Shown here in pieces: positions 25,726-32,667 of a stretch of DNA of 44,608 bases; the stretch's first letter is position 1, and every line of letters begins with the position of its first letter. Source of the stretch: Methylococcaceae bacterium (lineage in GTDB: Bacteria > Pseudomonadota > Gammaproteobacteria > Methylococcales > Methylomonadaceae); NCBI GenBank assembly GCA_021647585.1, contig JAKIUK010000031.1, forward strand, positions 1-44,608, written 5' to 3'. Made by a program: the position numbers and the translations under genes. The notes beneath the pieces were generated by a model, which saw nothing but the letters and a program-made list of their open reading frames with translations, was not told the DNA's origin and ran no database searches.

Positions 25726-26373
25726 ATGAACCCCCTACTAGCTAAAAAAATCATTTTATTCGCTTTTTTTGGATTTATATTTGGATTTATTCCTGTATCG
25801 CACGCACTTGCTGCTGATTTAGTGGCTCCGCAAGTTACTATTGAGAAGGCATCCAAACAATTAATGGAAAAGCTTCAAGATGAAGATTTTACCAAAGATT
25901 TCAGCAAAATTAATGTTTTTATTGGAGATGTAATCGATCCTCATGTGGATTTTAATCGAATTACAGCTTTGGTATTAGGCAAATTGTGGAAAAAAGCGAC
26001 CAGAGAAGAAAAACTAAGGTTTAAAAAAGAGTTTCATACCTTGCTTGTAAGAACTTATTCTCGAGCCTTTGTTGGGTTTAAGGAATGGTCTATACGTTTT
26101 TTACCTTTAAAGATGAAGGAAGGTAGCAGAAAAGTGATTGTTAAGACAGAAATTTTGCAACCGGGTATTCAGCCATTAGCAGTTAATTACAGAATGGTAT
26201 TAACTAAAAACAAATGGAAAGTGTACGATATTATGATTGAAGGCGTGAGTCTGGTAACGAACTATCGTACTTCAATTAAGAATGAATATAGAAAAACGGG
26301 ATCTCTAAATGCAGTCATTGAACAATTAGCTAAGCGCAATACGGCTGCATTATCTCCAAAAGACAAGTCATAA
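25726..26373 (+). CDS. MlaC/Ttg2D-family periplasmic phospholipid-binding protein
   Basis: 215 residues from the ATG at 25726, preceded by GGAG 6 bases upstream; a longer frame to 25612 adds 38 residues without a signal and is rejected. A hydrophobic N-terminus (KKIILFAFFGFIFGFIPVSHALAAD) is a typical signal peptide. The mature part has FTKDFSKINVFIGDVIDPHVDFNRITALVLGK and FKKEFHTLLVRTYSRAFVGF, the MlaC pattern. MlaC shuttles phospholipids between the inner-membrane MlaFEDB complex and the outer-membrane MlaA lipoprotein. No mlaA, D, E or F is in the window, so this copy is isolated or split from its operon. A strong hairpin follows the stop. Confidence 0.88.
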   Translation: MNPLLAKKIILFAFFGFIFGFIPVSHALAADLVAPQVTIEKASKQLMEKLQDEDFTKDFSKINVFIGDVIDPHVDFNRITALVLGKLWKKATREEKLRFKKEFHTLLVRTYSRAFVGFKEWSIRFLPLKMKEGSRKVIVKTEILQPGIQPLAVNYRMVLTKNKWKVYDIMIEGVSLVTNYRTSIKNEYRKTGSLNAVIEQLAKRNTAALSPKDKS

Positions 26374-26386
26374 AAAAATAATTCTC

Positions 26387-26420
26387 AGACTTTCTATTCT
26401 AGAACTAGAGTAGAAAGTCT
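26387..26420 (+). terminator. Strong hairpin after the MlaC-like gene
   Basis: 34 bases: AGACTTTCTATTCTAG, two bases, then an almost exact complement (one G-T pair). The stem follows the stop by 13 bases. It is preceded by an A-rich stretch but not followed by a U-tract on the plus strand. It may terminate mlaC, or act as a barrier or attenuator before cmoA. Confidence 0.5.
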
Positions 26421-26445
26421 TCAAATACTCTACCCAGTTCATTCT

Positions 26446-26859
26446 ATGTCCATGTCCATAAAAAAGGACACCCTGTACGCCAGTCCTATAGCTTTAGTTG
26501 GCTCGTTCAAATTAGATGAGTCAGTAGTCAATGTCTTTCTTAACATGATTCAGCGTTCAGTTCCTGAGTATCATGCCATTATCACTGTGATAGGTTTGTT
26601 AGCTGGTCGATATGTGCAACCACACAGCAATTTTGAACACTACCAACAGCAGACATTACAAACTGAATTGCACTACGAATTTAAAAAAACACAGGGTTAT
26701 AGTGACCTGGAAATTAGTCAAAAACATTCGGCTTTAGAAAATGTACTATTGGCAGAAACATCTGCTGTACATCAACAATGTTTAAATACTGCCGGATTTA
26801 GAAGTGTAGAAGTCTGGTTTCAGTATTTTAATTTTGCTTCTATAATCACTTTGAAATGA
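26446..26859 (+). CDS. cmoA: CmoA-like protein lacking the whole SAM-binding core (probable pseudogene)
   Basis: 137 residues, against about 245 for CmoA, the carboxy-SAM synthase for tRNA cmo5U34. Residues 1-62 match the CmoA N-terminus (KDTLYASPIALVGSF, VFLNMIQRSVPEYHAII, LAGRYVQP). Residues from about 63 match the C-terminal part (LQTELHYEFKKTQGYSDLE, ISQKHSALENVLLAETSAVH, FQYFNFASIITLK). The stretch that should lie between, with the DLGCSLGAAT SAM loop and prephenate/SAM pocket, is absent: a deletion of roughly 108-112 residues near nucleotide 26630, in frame. The reading frame is otherwise intact and its stop overlaps cmoB by four bases. It cannot make Cx-SAM by the known mechanism. It is either a recent pseudogene or a sequencing/assembly deletion. 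The ATG at 26452 is an alternative start. Confidence 0.9.
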   Translation: MSMSIKKDTLYASPIALVGSFKLDESVVNVFLNMIQRSVPEYHAIITVIGLLAGRYVQPHSNFEHYQQQTLQTELHYEFKKTQGYSDLEISQKHSALENVLLAETSAVHQQCLNTAGFRSVEVWFQYFNFASIITLK

Positions 26860-27830
26860 TCGATTATCAACCTTTATATCAAATGTTAATAGAGGCCAAA
26901 GCGGAGGCGTGGGTGGAATTGATACCACAGCAACTCAGGCAGGCTTTTGAGCTGAATTCGAATGGAAATGCAGTCAACTGGCAGAAATCGATTGATCAAT
27001 TATCGGTAGTAACCCCATCAATTTTAGATTTCAGTAACAGTTTGGTCAAAATAGGGGATGGTGACGATATTGATAATCAACATCGTGAGTTGCTGATAAA
27101 ACAACTAAAAAATTTTCATCCCTGGCGTAAAGGCCCATATGAAATTTTTGGTATTCATATCGATACGGAATGGCGTTCTGACTGGAAATGGGATCGATTA
27201 AGTGAGCATATTGCCCCTTTGACAAACCGTTTGGTGCTTGATGTAGGTTGTGGTAATGGATATCACTGTTGGCGTATGTTGGGTGCAGGTGCCAAAATGG
27301 TAGTGGGTGTAGATCCTCTGCTATTAAATGTGCTGCAGTTTCATTTGATTCGAAAGTTGGTTGGCGAAGCGCCTGTTTATGTTTTACCAGTGGGTTTAGA
27401 ACAAATACCTGAGTCTACTAGGGCGTTTGATACTGTTTTTTCTATGGGTGTGTTGTATCACCGGAGATCCCCCATTGATCATTTGCTAGCCTTGAAAGAC
27501 TGTCTGTTACCTGGAGGTGAATTGGTTTTAGAGACGCTGGTTATTGATGGTAAAAAGGGCGAGGTATTAGTGCCGGAAGGGCGCTATGCTAAAATGCGTA
27601 ATGTTTGGTTTTTACCAAGTTGTGAAACACTAATTAGCTGGATGCAGCGTTGTGGTTTTATAAATTGCCGTGTTATTGATGTGAATAAAACCACGATTGA
27701 AGAGCAACGCAGTACAGAATGGATGAACTTCCATTCCTTAAAGGATTTTCTGGATCAAGAAAATCCCGATCTAACCAATGAAGGGCTGCCAGCACCCAAA
27801 CGAGCTATTATTTTGGCTAATCTCTCTTAA
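26856..27830 (+). CDS. cmoB: tRNA U34 carboxymethyltransferase
   Basis: Transfers the carboxymethyl group from Cx-SAM to 5-hydroxyuridine at tRNA position 34. 324 residues, full length. Motifs: FHPWRKGPYEIFGIHIDTEWRSDWKWDR (N-terminal signature), then the SAM loop LDVGCGNGYHCWRM, VGVDPLLLNVLQFH and FSMGVLYHRRSPIDHL. The start overlaps the cmoA stop (ATGA), the normal cmoAB coupling. It is intact even though the Cx-SAM donor enzyme upstream is gutted. Family work indicates CmoB can use SAM poorly to give a methoxy product; whether that happens here is inference. Its 3' end overlaps the convergent regulator gene by 14 bp. Confidence 0.96.
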   Translation: MIDYQPLYQMLIEAKAEAWVELIPQQLRQAFELNSNGNAVNWQKSIDQLSVVTPSILDFSNSLVKIGDGDDIDNQHRELLIKQLKNFHPWRKGPYEIFGIHIDTEWRSDWKWDRLSEHIAPLTNRLVLDVGCGNGYHCWRMLGAGAKMVVGVDPLLLNVLQFHLIRKLVGEAPVYVLPVGLEQIPESTRAFDTVFSMGVLYHRRSPIDHLLALKDCLLPGGELVLETLVIDGKKGEVLVPEGRYAKMRNVWFLPSCETLISWMQRCGFINCRVIDVNKTTIEEQRSTEWMNFHSLKDFLDQENPDLTNEGLPAPKRAIILANLS

Positions 27831-29385
27831 CCCGGTAATTGTCTGGATTAATCTGATATTTCTTCAGTTTATTATAAACTGCACGTGTTGAAATCTCCAT
27901 ACAGGCAGCAATTTTCTTAATATCGCCCTGGTATTGTTTTAAAGAATCCTGTAAAAAGGTCTGTTCAACATTGGCTATAGCTTGTTCTTTCTGTTGTTTC
28001 CAGTCGGTAATTCTGGTTTTAGGCTCACCGACATCCAGTTTTAATTCTGTCAACTCTGCGCCCTGAGAAAATAATAGACTACGCTCCAGCGCATTTTCCA
28101 GCTCCCGAACATTTCCTGGCCATTGATATGCCCTGATTTTTTGCATGACTTCACGGCTGACTGATGTAACAGTTTTGTGATGTTTCTGGCTCATACGTTG
28201 TAAAATTAAATGTACTAGCGCAGGTAAATCTTCCGGTCTTTCAGCAAGTGAAGGGATGCATAATTCCACTACATTAATGCGGTAGTACAAGTCTTTACGA
28301 AACTGATCCTGTTGCACTTTGTTTTGCAAATTAATGTTAGTTGCAGAGATAATACGTAGATCAACCTGTATAGCTTGTTTTCCTCCGACTCTTTCTAATT
28401 CACCTTCCTGTATTACTCTGAGTAAACGTGTTTGAGCGGCAGGTGACAGAGAATCGATTTCATCCAGAAACAGAGTTCCGCCTTCGGCCCTTTCAAAAAA
28501 ACCTTGATGAACTTCTAAAGCACCGGTAAATGCGCCTTTTTCGTGGCCAAATAAAATACTTTCTATTAAACTTTCTGGAATAGCGCCGCAATTGATAGGG
28601 ACAAATGCTTTGTTGCAACGTTCGCTCATCGCGTGTATGGCTCGTGCTACCAATTCCTTACCAACCCCGGTTTGTCCCTGAATCAAGATAGTTGCTGAAG
28701 TAGGTGCAATCACTTCTATCGATTGTAATACCTGTTTCATTTCGTCAGAATCAGCAATAATCACGGGTGGTTGAGATTTTTTAACAGGTTTTTTGCTTTG
28801 TTTTCGCCAGATTTTTAACATACTTTCTTCTATTCGCGAATGCAGTGTATCAAAATCTTTCTTGTCAGTATCTTGATTCCAGTTGTCTCGATATTCAATT
28901 CCTGGTCTGGTTTTTGCAATTTCTGGGTTTAGATGAATATAAACTTCACATCTTCCGTCATGCTTAGCAATACTTTTAGCGATTTCAACTTTAGCATAGC
29001 CGAAGTTACGTGCAGCAATGCCTCCAAACACGCTGGATGTCATGCCACATAATTCTGGGAAATTGACTACTTTATCGCCAAAAGGGCAGCAGCTATTACA
29101 CACGGTTATAGAATCTTGAGTACTTGATGATAATGAAAACTGACCACCAATATTATTTTTAAGGCCTAAAATCAATTCGATATAACTTTCAATATCCAGC
29201 GTTTCTTTTTTATTGTTTTCAGACCGATAAACTTCTTCAAAAAAACAGCCTGCTGTTCGGGCAATATGCTCAATGAGTTGCTGGGACTGACCTTGCCCAA
29301 GTTGTTCGCTGGCATGCATCAGTTCAAGAATAAAGGTTTGCAAAAAAATGACCGGTGTTAAATCGGAAAGAGAGGTGTTATTCAT
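27817..29385 (-). CDS. Sigma-54-dependent transcriptional activator with Cys-rich N-terminal sensor
   Basis: 522 residues. The N-terminal sensor (1-155) carries Cys96, Cys99, Cys100 (CNSCCPFG), Cys113 (ELCGM) and Cys146 (RCEVYIH), and reads like a V4R/haem- or metal-type input domain; the ligand is not identifiable. A linker follows. The AAA+ core starts near 205: Walker A GQTGVGKE (237-244), GAFTGA (284-289), which contacts sigma-54, and Walker B GGTLFLDEID (302-311). The C-terminus has a Fis-type HTH (IAACMEISTRAVYNKLKKY). The gene converges on cmoB with 14 bp overlap and diverges from the DUF938 gene. Whether it controls the 29576-32564 run is an inference from divergence only; no TGGCAC-N5-TTGC sigma-54 promoter was seen there. 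Confidence 0.9.
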   Translation of the reverse strand: MNNTSLSDLTPVIFLQTFILELMHASEQLGQGQSQQLIEHIARTAGCFFEEVYRSENNKKETLDIESYIELILGLKNNIGGQFSLSSSTQDSITVCNSCCPFGDKVVNFPELCGMTSSVFGGIAARNFGYAKVEIAKSIAKHDGRCEVYIHLNPEIAKTRPGIEYRDNWNQDTDKKDFDTLHSRIEESMLKIWRKQSKKPVKKSQPPVIIADSDEMKQVLQSIEVIAPTSATILIQGQTGVGKELVARAIHAMSERCNKAFVPINCGAIPESLIESILFGHEKGAFTGALEVHQGFFERAEGGTLFLDEIDSLSPAAQTRLLRVIQEGELERVGGKQAIQVDLRIISATNINLQNKVQQDQFRKDLYYRINVVELCIPSLAERPEDLPALVHLILQRMSQKHHKTVTSVSREVMQKIRAYQWPGNVRELENALERSLLFSQGAELTELKLDVGEPKTRITDWKQQKEQAIANVEQTFLQDSLKQYQGDIKKIAACMEISTRAVYNKLKKYQINPDNYRVKRD

Positions 29386-29575
29386 GACAAGTATAACTGG
29401 TTGAAGTTAATATTCACTTATTGAAGCATAGGTTCACATACAAAGTAAATTTAAATACTTAACTTGTTGTTTAAAAAGTATTTTTTTATTTAAAAAAAGC
29501 GGCATGGATTATGCCTTTAGTGAGAGTGAAGCAAGCTATTATTGGATAGTTTGTATATTTAACTGAGATTACATA

Positions 29576-30229
29576 ATGAACGATGATAAACCACCTTTAG
29601 ATCCTCATCCGTTGAGTGAGTATGTTGCCTGGGCCGGAAACCGTAATCGTGAACCTATTTTAGGTGTATTAAAAGAAAAGTTACCAAAAGATACGGGTCG
29701 GGTGCTGGAAATGGCCAGCGGTAGCGGTATGCATATCAACTTCTTTGCTCCACATTTTGATCATTTGCATTTTCATCCTTCGGATAAGGATGTTGAAGTT
29801 TTTGACAATATAAAAAATCTGAGCAATGAACACGGAAATGACAATATAGCCGATCCTGTGCATTTGGATTTAACCAATCCTGAATCCTGGTTTAATGCGG
29901 GTCTGCCGGCATCTTTTTCAGCAATTTTTTGTATCAATATATTTCAGGTAGCCCCTGTTTCTATTGCTGATGGCATGATGCAATGTGCTGAACATTTGCT
30001 GGCAGATGATGGGTTTTTATTGATTTACGGACCCTTTCAGGTCAAAGGCGGATTCACTACGGAATCAAACCAGGACTTTCACAAGATCTTAAGCTCTGCC
30101 GGGGTAGCTGAATGGGGATTAAAAGATGTAGCTGATTTACAGGCTGCGGCAGAAAAACACGGGCTGGAATTAAAACAACAAATTGATATGCCGGCAAATA
30201 ATTTTTCTCTCATTTTTGGTAAGAAATAA
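29576..30229 (+). CDS. DUF938 family SAM-dependent methyltransferase-like protein
   Basis: 217 residues. The N-terminus PPLDPHPLSEYVAWAGNRNREPIL and the SAM-type motif LEMASGSGMHINFFAPHF are the DUF938 signature, followed by HFHPSDKD, the SAIFCINIFQVAP segment and a YGPFQVKGGFTTESNQDFH loop. The fold is Rossmann methyltransferase-like; the substrate is unknown. First gene of a run with the small peptide, SDR, DUF1326 and DUF2182 genes. It is divergent from the sigma-54 activator with 190 bp between. A 5-bp-arm palindrome (GGCAT-5-ATGCC) lies near 29501 and is too weak to call. Confidence 0.88.
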   Translation: MNDDKPPLDPHPLSEYVAWAGNRNREPILGVLKEKLPKDTGRVLEMASGSGMHINFFAPHFDHLHFHPSDKDVEVFDNIKNLSNEHGNDNIADPVHLDLTNPESWFNAGLPASFSAIFCINIFQVAPVSIADGMMQCAEHLLADDGFLLIYGPFQVKGGFTTESNQDFHKILSSAGVAEWGLKDVADLQAAAEKHGLELKQQIDMPANNFSLIFGKK

Positions 30230-30257
30230 AAATAAACTCACTAAGAAGAGGATTAAA

Positions 30258-30383
30258 ATGTCAAAAGTGCTTAATGAAGTTTTACTAGCCAACCGTGAAT
30301 TCAGTAACGACTTTGATAAAGGTGATTTAGCTATGCCTATAGGTCCTCTAGTATCTGCTACTATAGCAGAAGGATCAGTATAA
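30258..30383 (+). CDS. 41-residue peptide, resembles only the N-terminus of a beta-carbonic-anhydrase-like protein
   Basis: ATG at 30258 with GAGG 7 bases before it. The first 28 residues (MSKVLNEVLLANREFSNDFD, then KGDLAMPIG) resemble the opening of small beta-carbonic-anhydrase-like proteins (VLxEVLxANxxYxxxFxxKGxLxMP). The catalytic zinc part that should follow (CMDAR, H-x2-C) is absent; instead PLVSATIAEGSV and a stop appear. The PLV could be the end of an in-frame deletion that joins the family's C-terminal HPLV segment, but this is guesswork. It is 28 bases after DUF938 and its stop is 2 bases before the SDR start, so it is in the operon. Either a remnant or a real small protein. Confidence 0.45.
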   Translation: MSKVLNEVLLANREFSNDFDKGDLAMPIGPLVSATIAEGSV

Positions 30384-30385
30384 TA

Positions 30386-31120
30386 ATGAGTCAGTTGTTT
30401 TCAGCTGTTGTTTTAGGTGTTGGACCCGAACGTGGTCTGGGCGCTATGCTCGCAAACTATTTTGCGGCAGAAGGTTTGCACGTTTTTATCGCTGGACGAA
30501 GTGAAGAAAAACTGCAACAAGTGTCTGATCGCATTTTACAAAAAGGTGGCAAAGTGACCTGTGTGGTTGCAGATGGCACTGAAGAGTATGATATCAATCA
30601 TTTGTTTGAGGTTGTTAACAACAACAACGGGTTGTTACAAATTGCTGTTTACAATGTAGATAGTAATATTCCATTGCCTCTTTTGGAGACCGAGGCAGAG
30701 ACTTTTACCCTGTTATGGCGGCAAAATTGTCTGGGTGCATTTATATTTGCCAAAGGGGCTATTGCCTGCATGACACCCAATCATCAAGGTACTATTTTTT
30801 TTACTGGAGCCACAGCTTCATTACGAGCCAAGCCACCATTTACCGCTTTTGCATCTGCTAAAGCGGCATTAAGAGCGCTGGCTCAAGGGTTGGCAAGGGA
30901 GTTTTCTCCGCAAGGTATTCATGTTGTGCATACCATTATTGATGGCGTGATTGATGGCGATCGTGCTGAGGAACAATTTCCAGAATATGTTAAATCCAAG
31001 GGTAAAGACGGTTTGTTGAACCTGGAAGCAATTGCGCAGACGTACTGGTCAATTCATTGCCAGCATCCTAGTGCTTGGACACATGAGTTGGATCTTAGGC
31101 CGTATAAAGAACCATTTTAA
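30386..31120 (+). CDS. Short-chain dehydrogenase/reductase-like protein with Tyr-to-Phe at the active site
   Basis: 244 residues, classical SDR length. The nucleotide loop is GVGPERGLGAMLA, followed by IAGRSEEKLQQV, and the beta-4 region AVYNVDSN. The catalytic triad position is Ser145 (GATAS) but the expected Tyr is Phe155 in FASAK, with Lys159 kept. SDR members with Phe here form a recognisable group, and their reductase activity is doubtful. It starts 2 bases after the small-peptide stop with AAGGA upstream, and ends 12 bases before DUF1326, so the set is cotranscribed. The function is not known. Confidence 0.85.
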   Translation: MSQLFSAVVLGVGPERGLGAMLANYFAAEGLHVFIAGRSEEKLQQVSDRILQKGGKVTCVVADGTEEYDINHLFEVVNNNNGLLQIAVYNVDSNIPLPLLETEAETFTLLWRQNCLGAFIFAKGAIACMTPNHQGTIFFTGATASLRAKPPFTAFASAKAALRALAQGLAREFSPQGIHVVHTIIDGVIDGDRAEEQFPEYVKSKGKDGLLNLEAIAQTYWSIHCQHPSAWTHELDLRPYKEPF

Positions 31121-31132
31121 GGTGGAATCACA

Positions 31133-31741
31133 ATGACTGAGAAAATTGATTGGCAAATACAAGGCAGCTATTTTGAAACCTGTAATTGTGTAACTGCCTG
31201 TCCTTGCGTGTGGCTACAATCGCCCTCAGAAGGCAACTGTAAATTACTGGTTTCCTGGCATATAACCAGCGGATTTTTTGATAGGCTGGCATTGACCAAT
31301 CTGAATGTTGCGTTGGCCTGTTACGCGCCTGGTGATATGACGGAAGGAAATTGGCAGGCTGCATTATACATAGATGAGAGAGCAGATGATGCCCAGTTTG
31401 ATGCTATTACTCAAATATACAGTGGGCAGCAGGGAGGGCATTTAGCGATTTTAATGGGATTTGTTAGTGAAGTGCTAGGTATCAAAAAAGTTAAAATTGA
31501 TTACCAGGAAGATGGAAACAAGCGGTTTATGAGCATACCAGGGATTGCCCAGGCAGAAATAGAAAGTATTCAAGGTATTACGGGTGCGGAATCAAAGATT
31601 TTTAATCCCCCCTTATGTGTCGTCAGTAGTCATCCATCAATTGTTGCCAGGTCCAATCATTACCAATATCAGGATTTTGATAAAAACTGGCAGTTCAGTG
31701 ATCGTAACGGCTATTATTCTCCTTTTATTTACCAGTCCTAA
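31133..31741 (+). CDS. DUF1326 domain protein
   Basis: 202 residues. The N-terminal pattern GSYFETCNCVTACPCVW (Cys17, Cys19, Cys23, Cys25) and LLVSWHI are the DUF1326 signature, suggesting a metal or redox site. The rest has ERADDAQFDAITQIYSGQQGGHLAILMGFVSEVLGIKKVKIDYQE. DUF1326 and DUF2182 genes are known neighbours in many bacteria; the pair's function is uncharacterised. A GGTGG-containing ribosome region precedes the ATG. The stop is followed by a long imperfect hairpin. Confidence 0.88.
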   Translation: MTEKIDWQIQGSYFETCNCVTACPCVWLQSPSEGNCKLLVSWHITSGFFDRLALTNLNVALACYAPGDMTEGNWQAALYIDERADDAQFDAITQIYSGQQGGHLAILMGFVSEVLGIKKVKIDYQEDGNKRFMSIPGIAQAEIESIQGITGAESKIFNPPLCVVSSHPSIVARSNHYQYQDFDKNWQFSDRNGYYSPFIYQS

Positions 31742-31749
31742 GCAGCGAA

Positions 31750-31800
31750 GATCCAGTGATATTCGAGGTTTGACAAATCAAACCTGGATTTCATTGGATC
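31750..31800. repeat. 51-base imperfect hairpin between DUF1326 and DUF2182
   Basis: Outer arms GATCCA / TGGATC and inner arms AGGTTTG-acaaat-CAAACCT with internal mismatches. It follows the DUF1326 stop by 8 bases. No U-tract. It may attenuate read-through or stabilise upstream mRNA, changing the ratio of the two proteins. Confidence 0.5.
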
Positions 31801-31823
31801 CTAGCCTCTAACTATTTATATTT

Positions 31824-32564
31824 GTGCCAAGAATTCTTATTCTGCTTGTAATAGTCACCCTGTCGGCATGGGCTGGGCTGCTTTATCAGTATTGGTTAAT
31901 GACTCGTTCGTCTATGTCGATGCGGTGGATGCCTCCTGATTCAGTCTGGCAATGGAAAATGAGTGATTTTGCCGTTGTTTATGTGATGTGGGCAATAATG
32001 ATGGCTGCAATGATGCTCCCATCAGCATTGACAATGATAAAGGCTTTCAGTAAATCATGTCGTCAACGATATGGCAGTGACATTCCCTACAATATTCTTT
32101 TTAGTCTGGCATATCTGTCAGTATGGTTTGTCTTTAGTGTTGTATTAACTTTGTTGCAATGGCAGTTCCACAGCTTGAAATGGCTTACAGGGATGATGGA
32201 AAATAATAATACATTGCTAGCGGCTGGCATATTTATCCTTGCCGGTATTTATCAGTTCACCGTATTAAAAAACACTTGTTTAAGTCGCTGTCGCTCACCT
32301 TTTAGTTTTTTATTAAATTGCTGGCAGAGGGGTAAGTTGGGTGCATTTAATATGGGGGTTATTCATGGTATTACCTGTCTGGGATGTTGTTGGGCGCAAA
32401 TGTTGATTATGTTTGCAGTGGGGGTTATGAATATATTCGCTATGGTTTTACTTACTTTATTTATTTTGCTGGAAAAAAGTTTACCGGTAAATGAGGTTTT
32501 GATTAGCAAAACAGCAGGGTGCTTGTTATGTTTTTGGGGAGCTTTTTTGATTTATTCGGGATGA
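31824..32564 (+). CDS. DUF2182 integral membrane protein (predicted metal-binding)
   Basis: 246 residues from a GTG; an upstream in-frame stop at 31809-31811 excludes any longer version, and no good ATG or ribosome site precedes it. About six membrane segments: LILLVIVTLSAWAGLLYQYW; VVYVMWAIMMAAMMLPSALTM (the MMxAMMxPS motif typical of DUF2182); ILFSLAYLSVWFVFSVVLTLL; LLAAGIFILAGIYQF; GVIHGITCLGCCWAQMLIMFAVG; a C-terminal helix. TCLGCCW and KNTCLSRCRSP are cysteine motifs that may bind metal. It is the last gene of the run and is thought to work with DUF1326. Confidence 0.87.
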   Translation: MPRILILLVIVTLSAWAGLLYQYWLMTRSSMSMRWMPPDSVWQWKMSDFAVVYVMWAIMMAAMMLPSALTMIKAFSKSCRQRYGSDIPYNILFSLAYLSVWFVFSVVLTLLQWQFHSLKWLTGMMENNNTLLAAGIFILAGIYQFTVLKNTCLSRCRSPFSFLLNCWQRGKLGAFNMGVIHGITCLGCCWAQMLIMFAVGVMNIFAMVLLTLFILLEKSLPVNEVLISKTAGCLLCFWGAFLIYSG

Positions 32565-32667
32565 TAAGTAACTTGTTAATATATTCAATAATCTGGAAGA
32601 TTTAAACTTATTAAGCTAAGGTCTTTGATAAACTATGGGCTATTTGAAAATAGTTTGAGAGATTGTA

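Noticed and set aside
29501..29516. GGCAT-5-ATGCC palindrome before the DUF938 gene
   Set aside because: Five-base arms are too short to call an operator and it does not fit a sigma-54 promoter.
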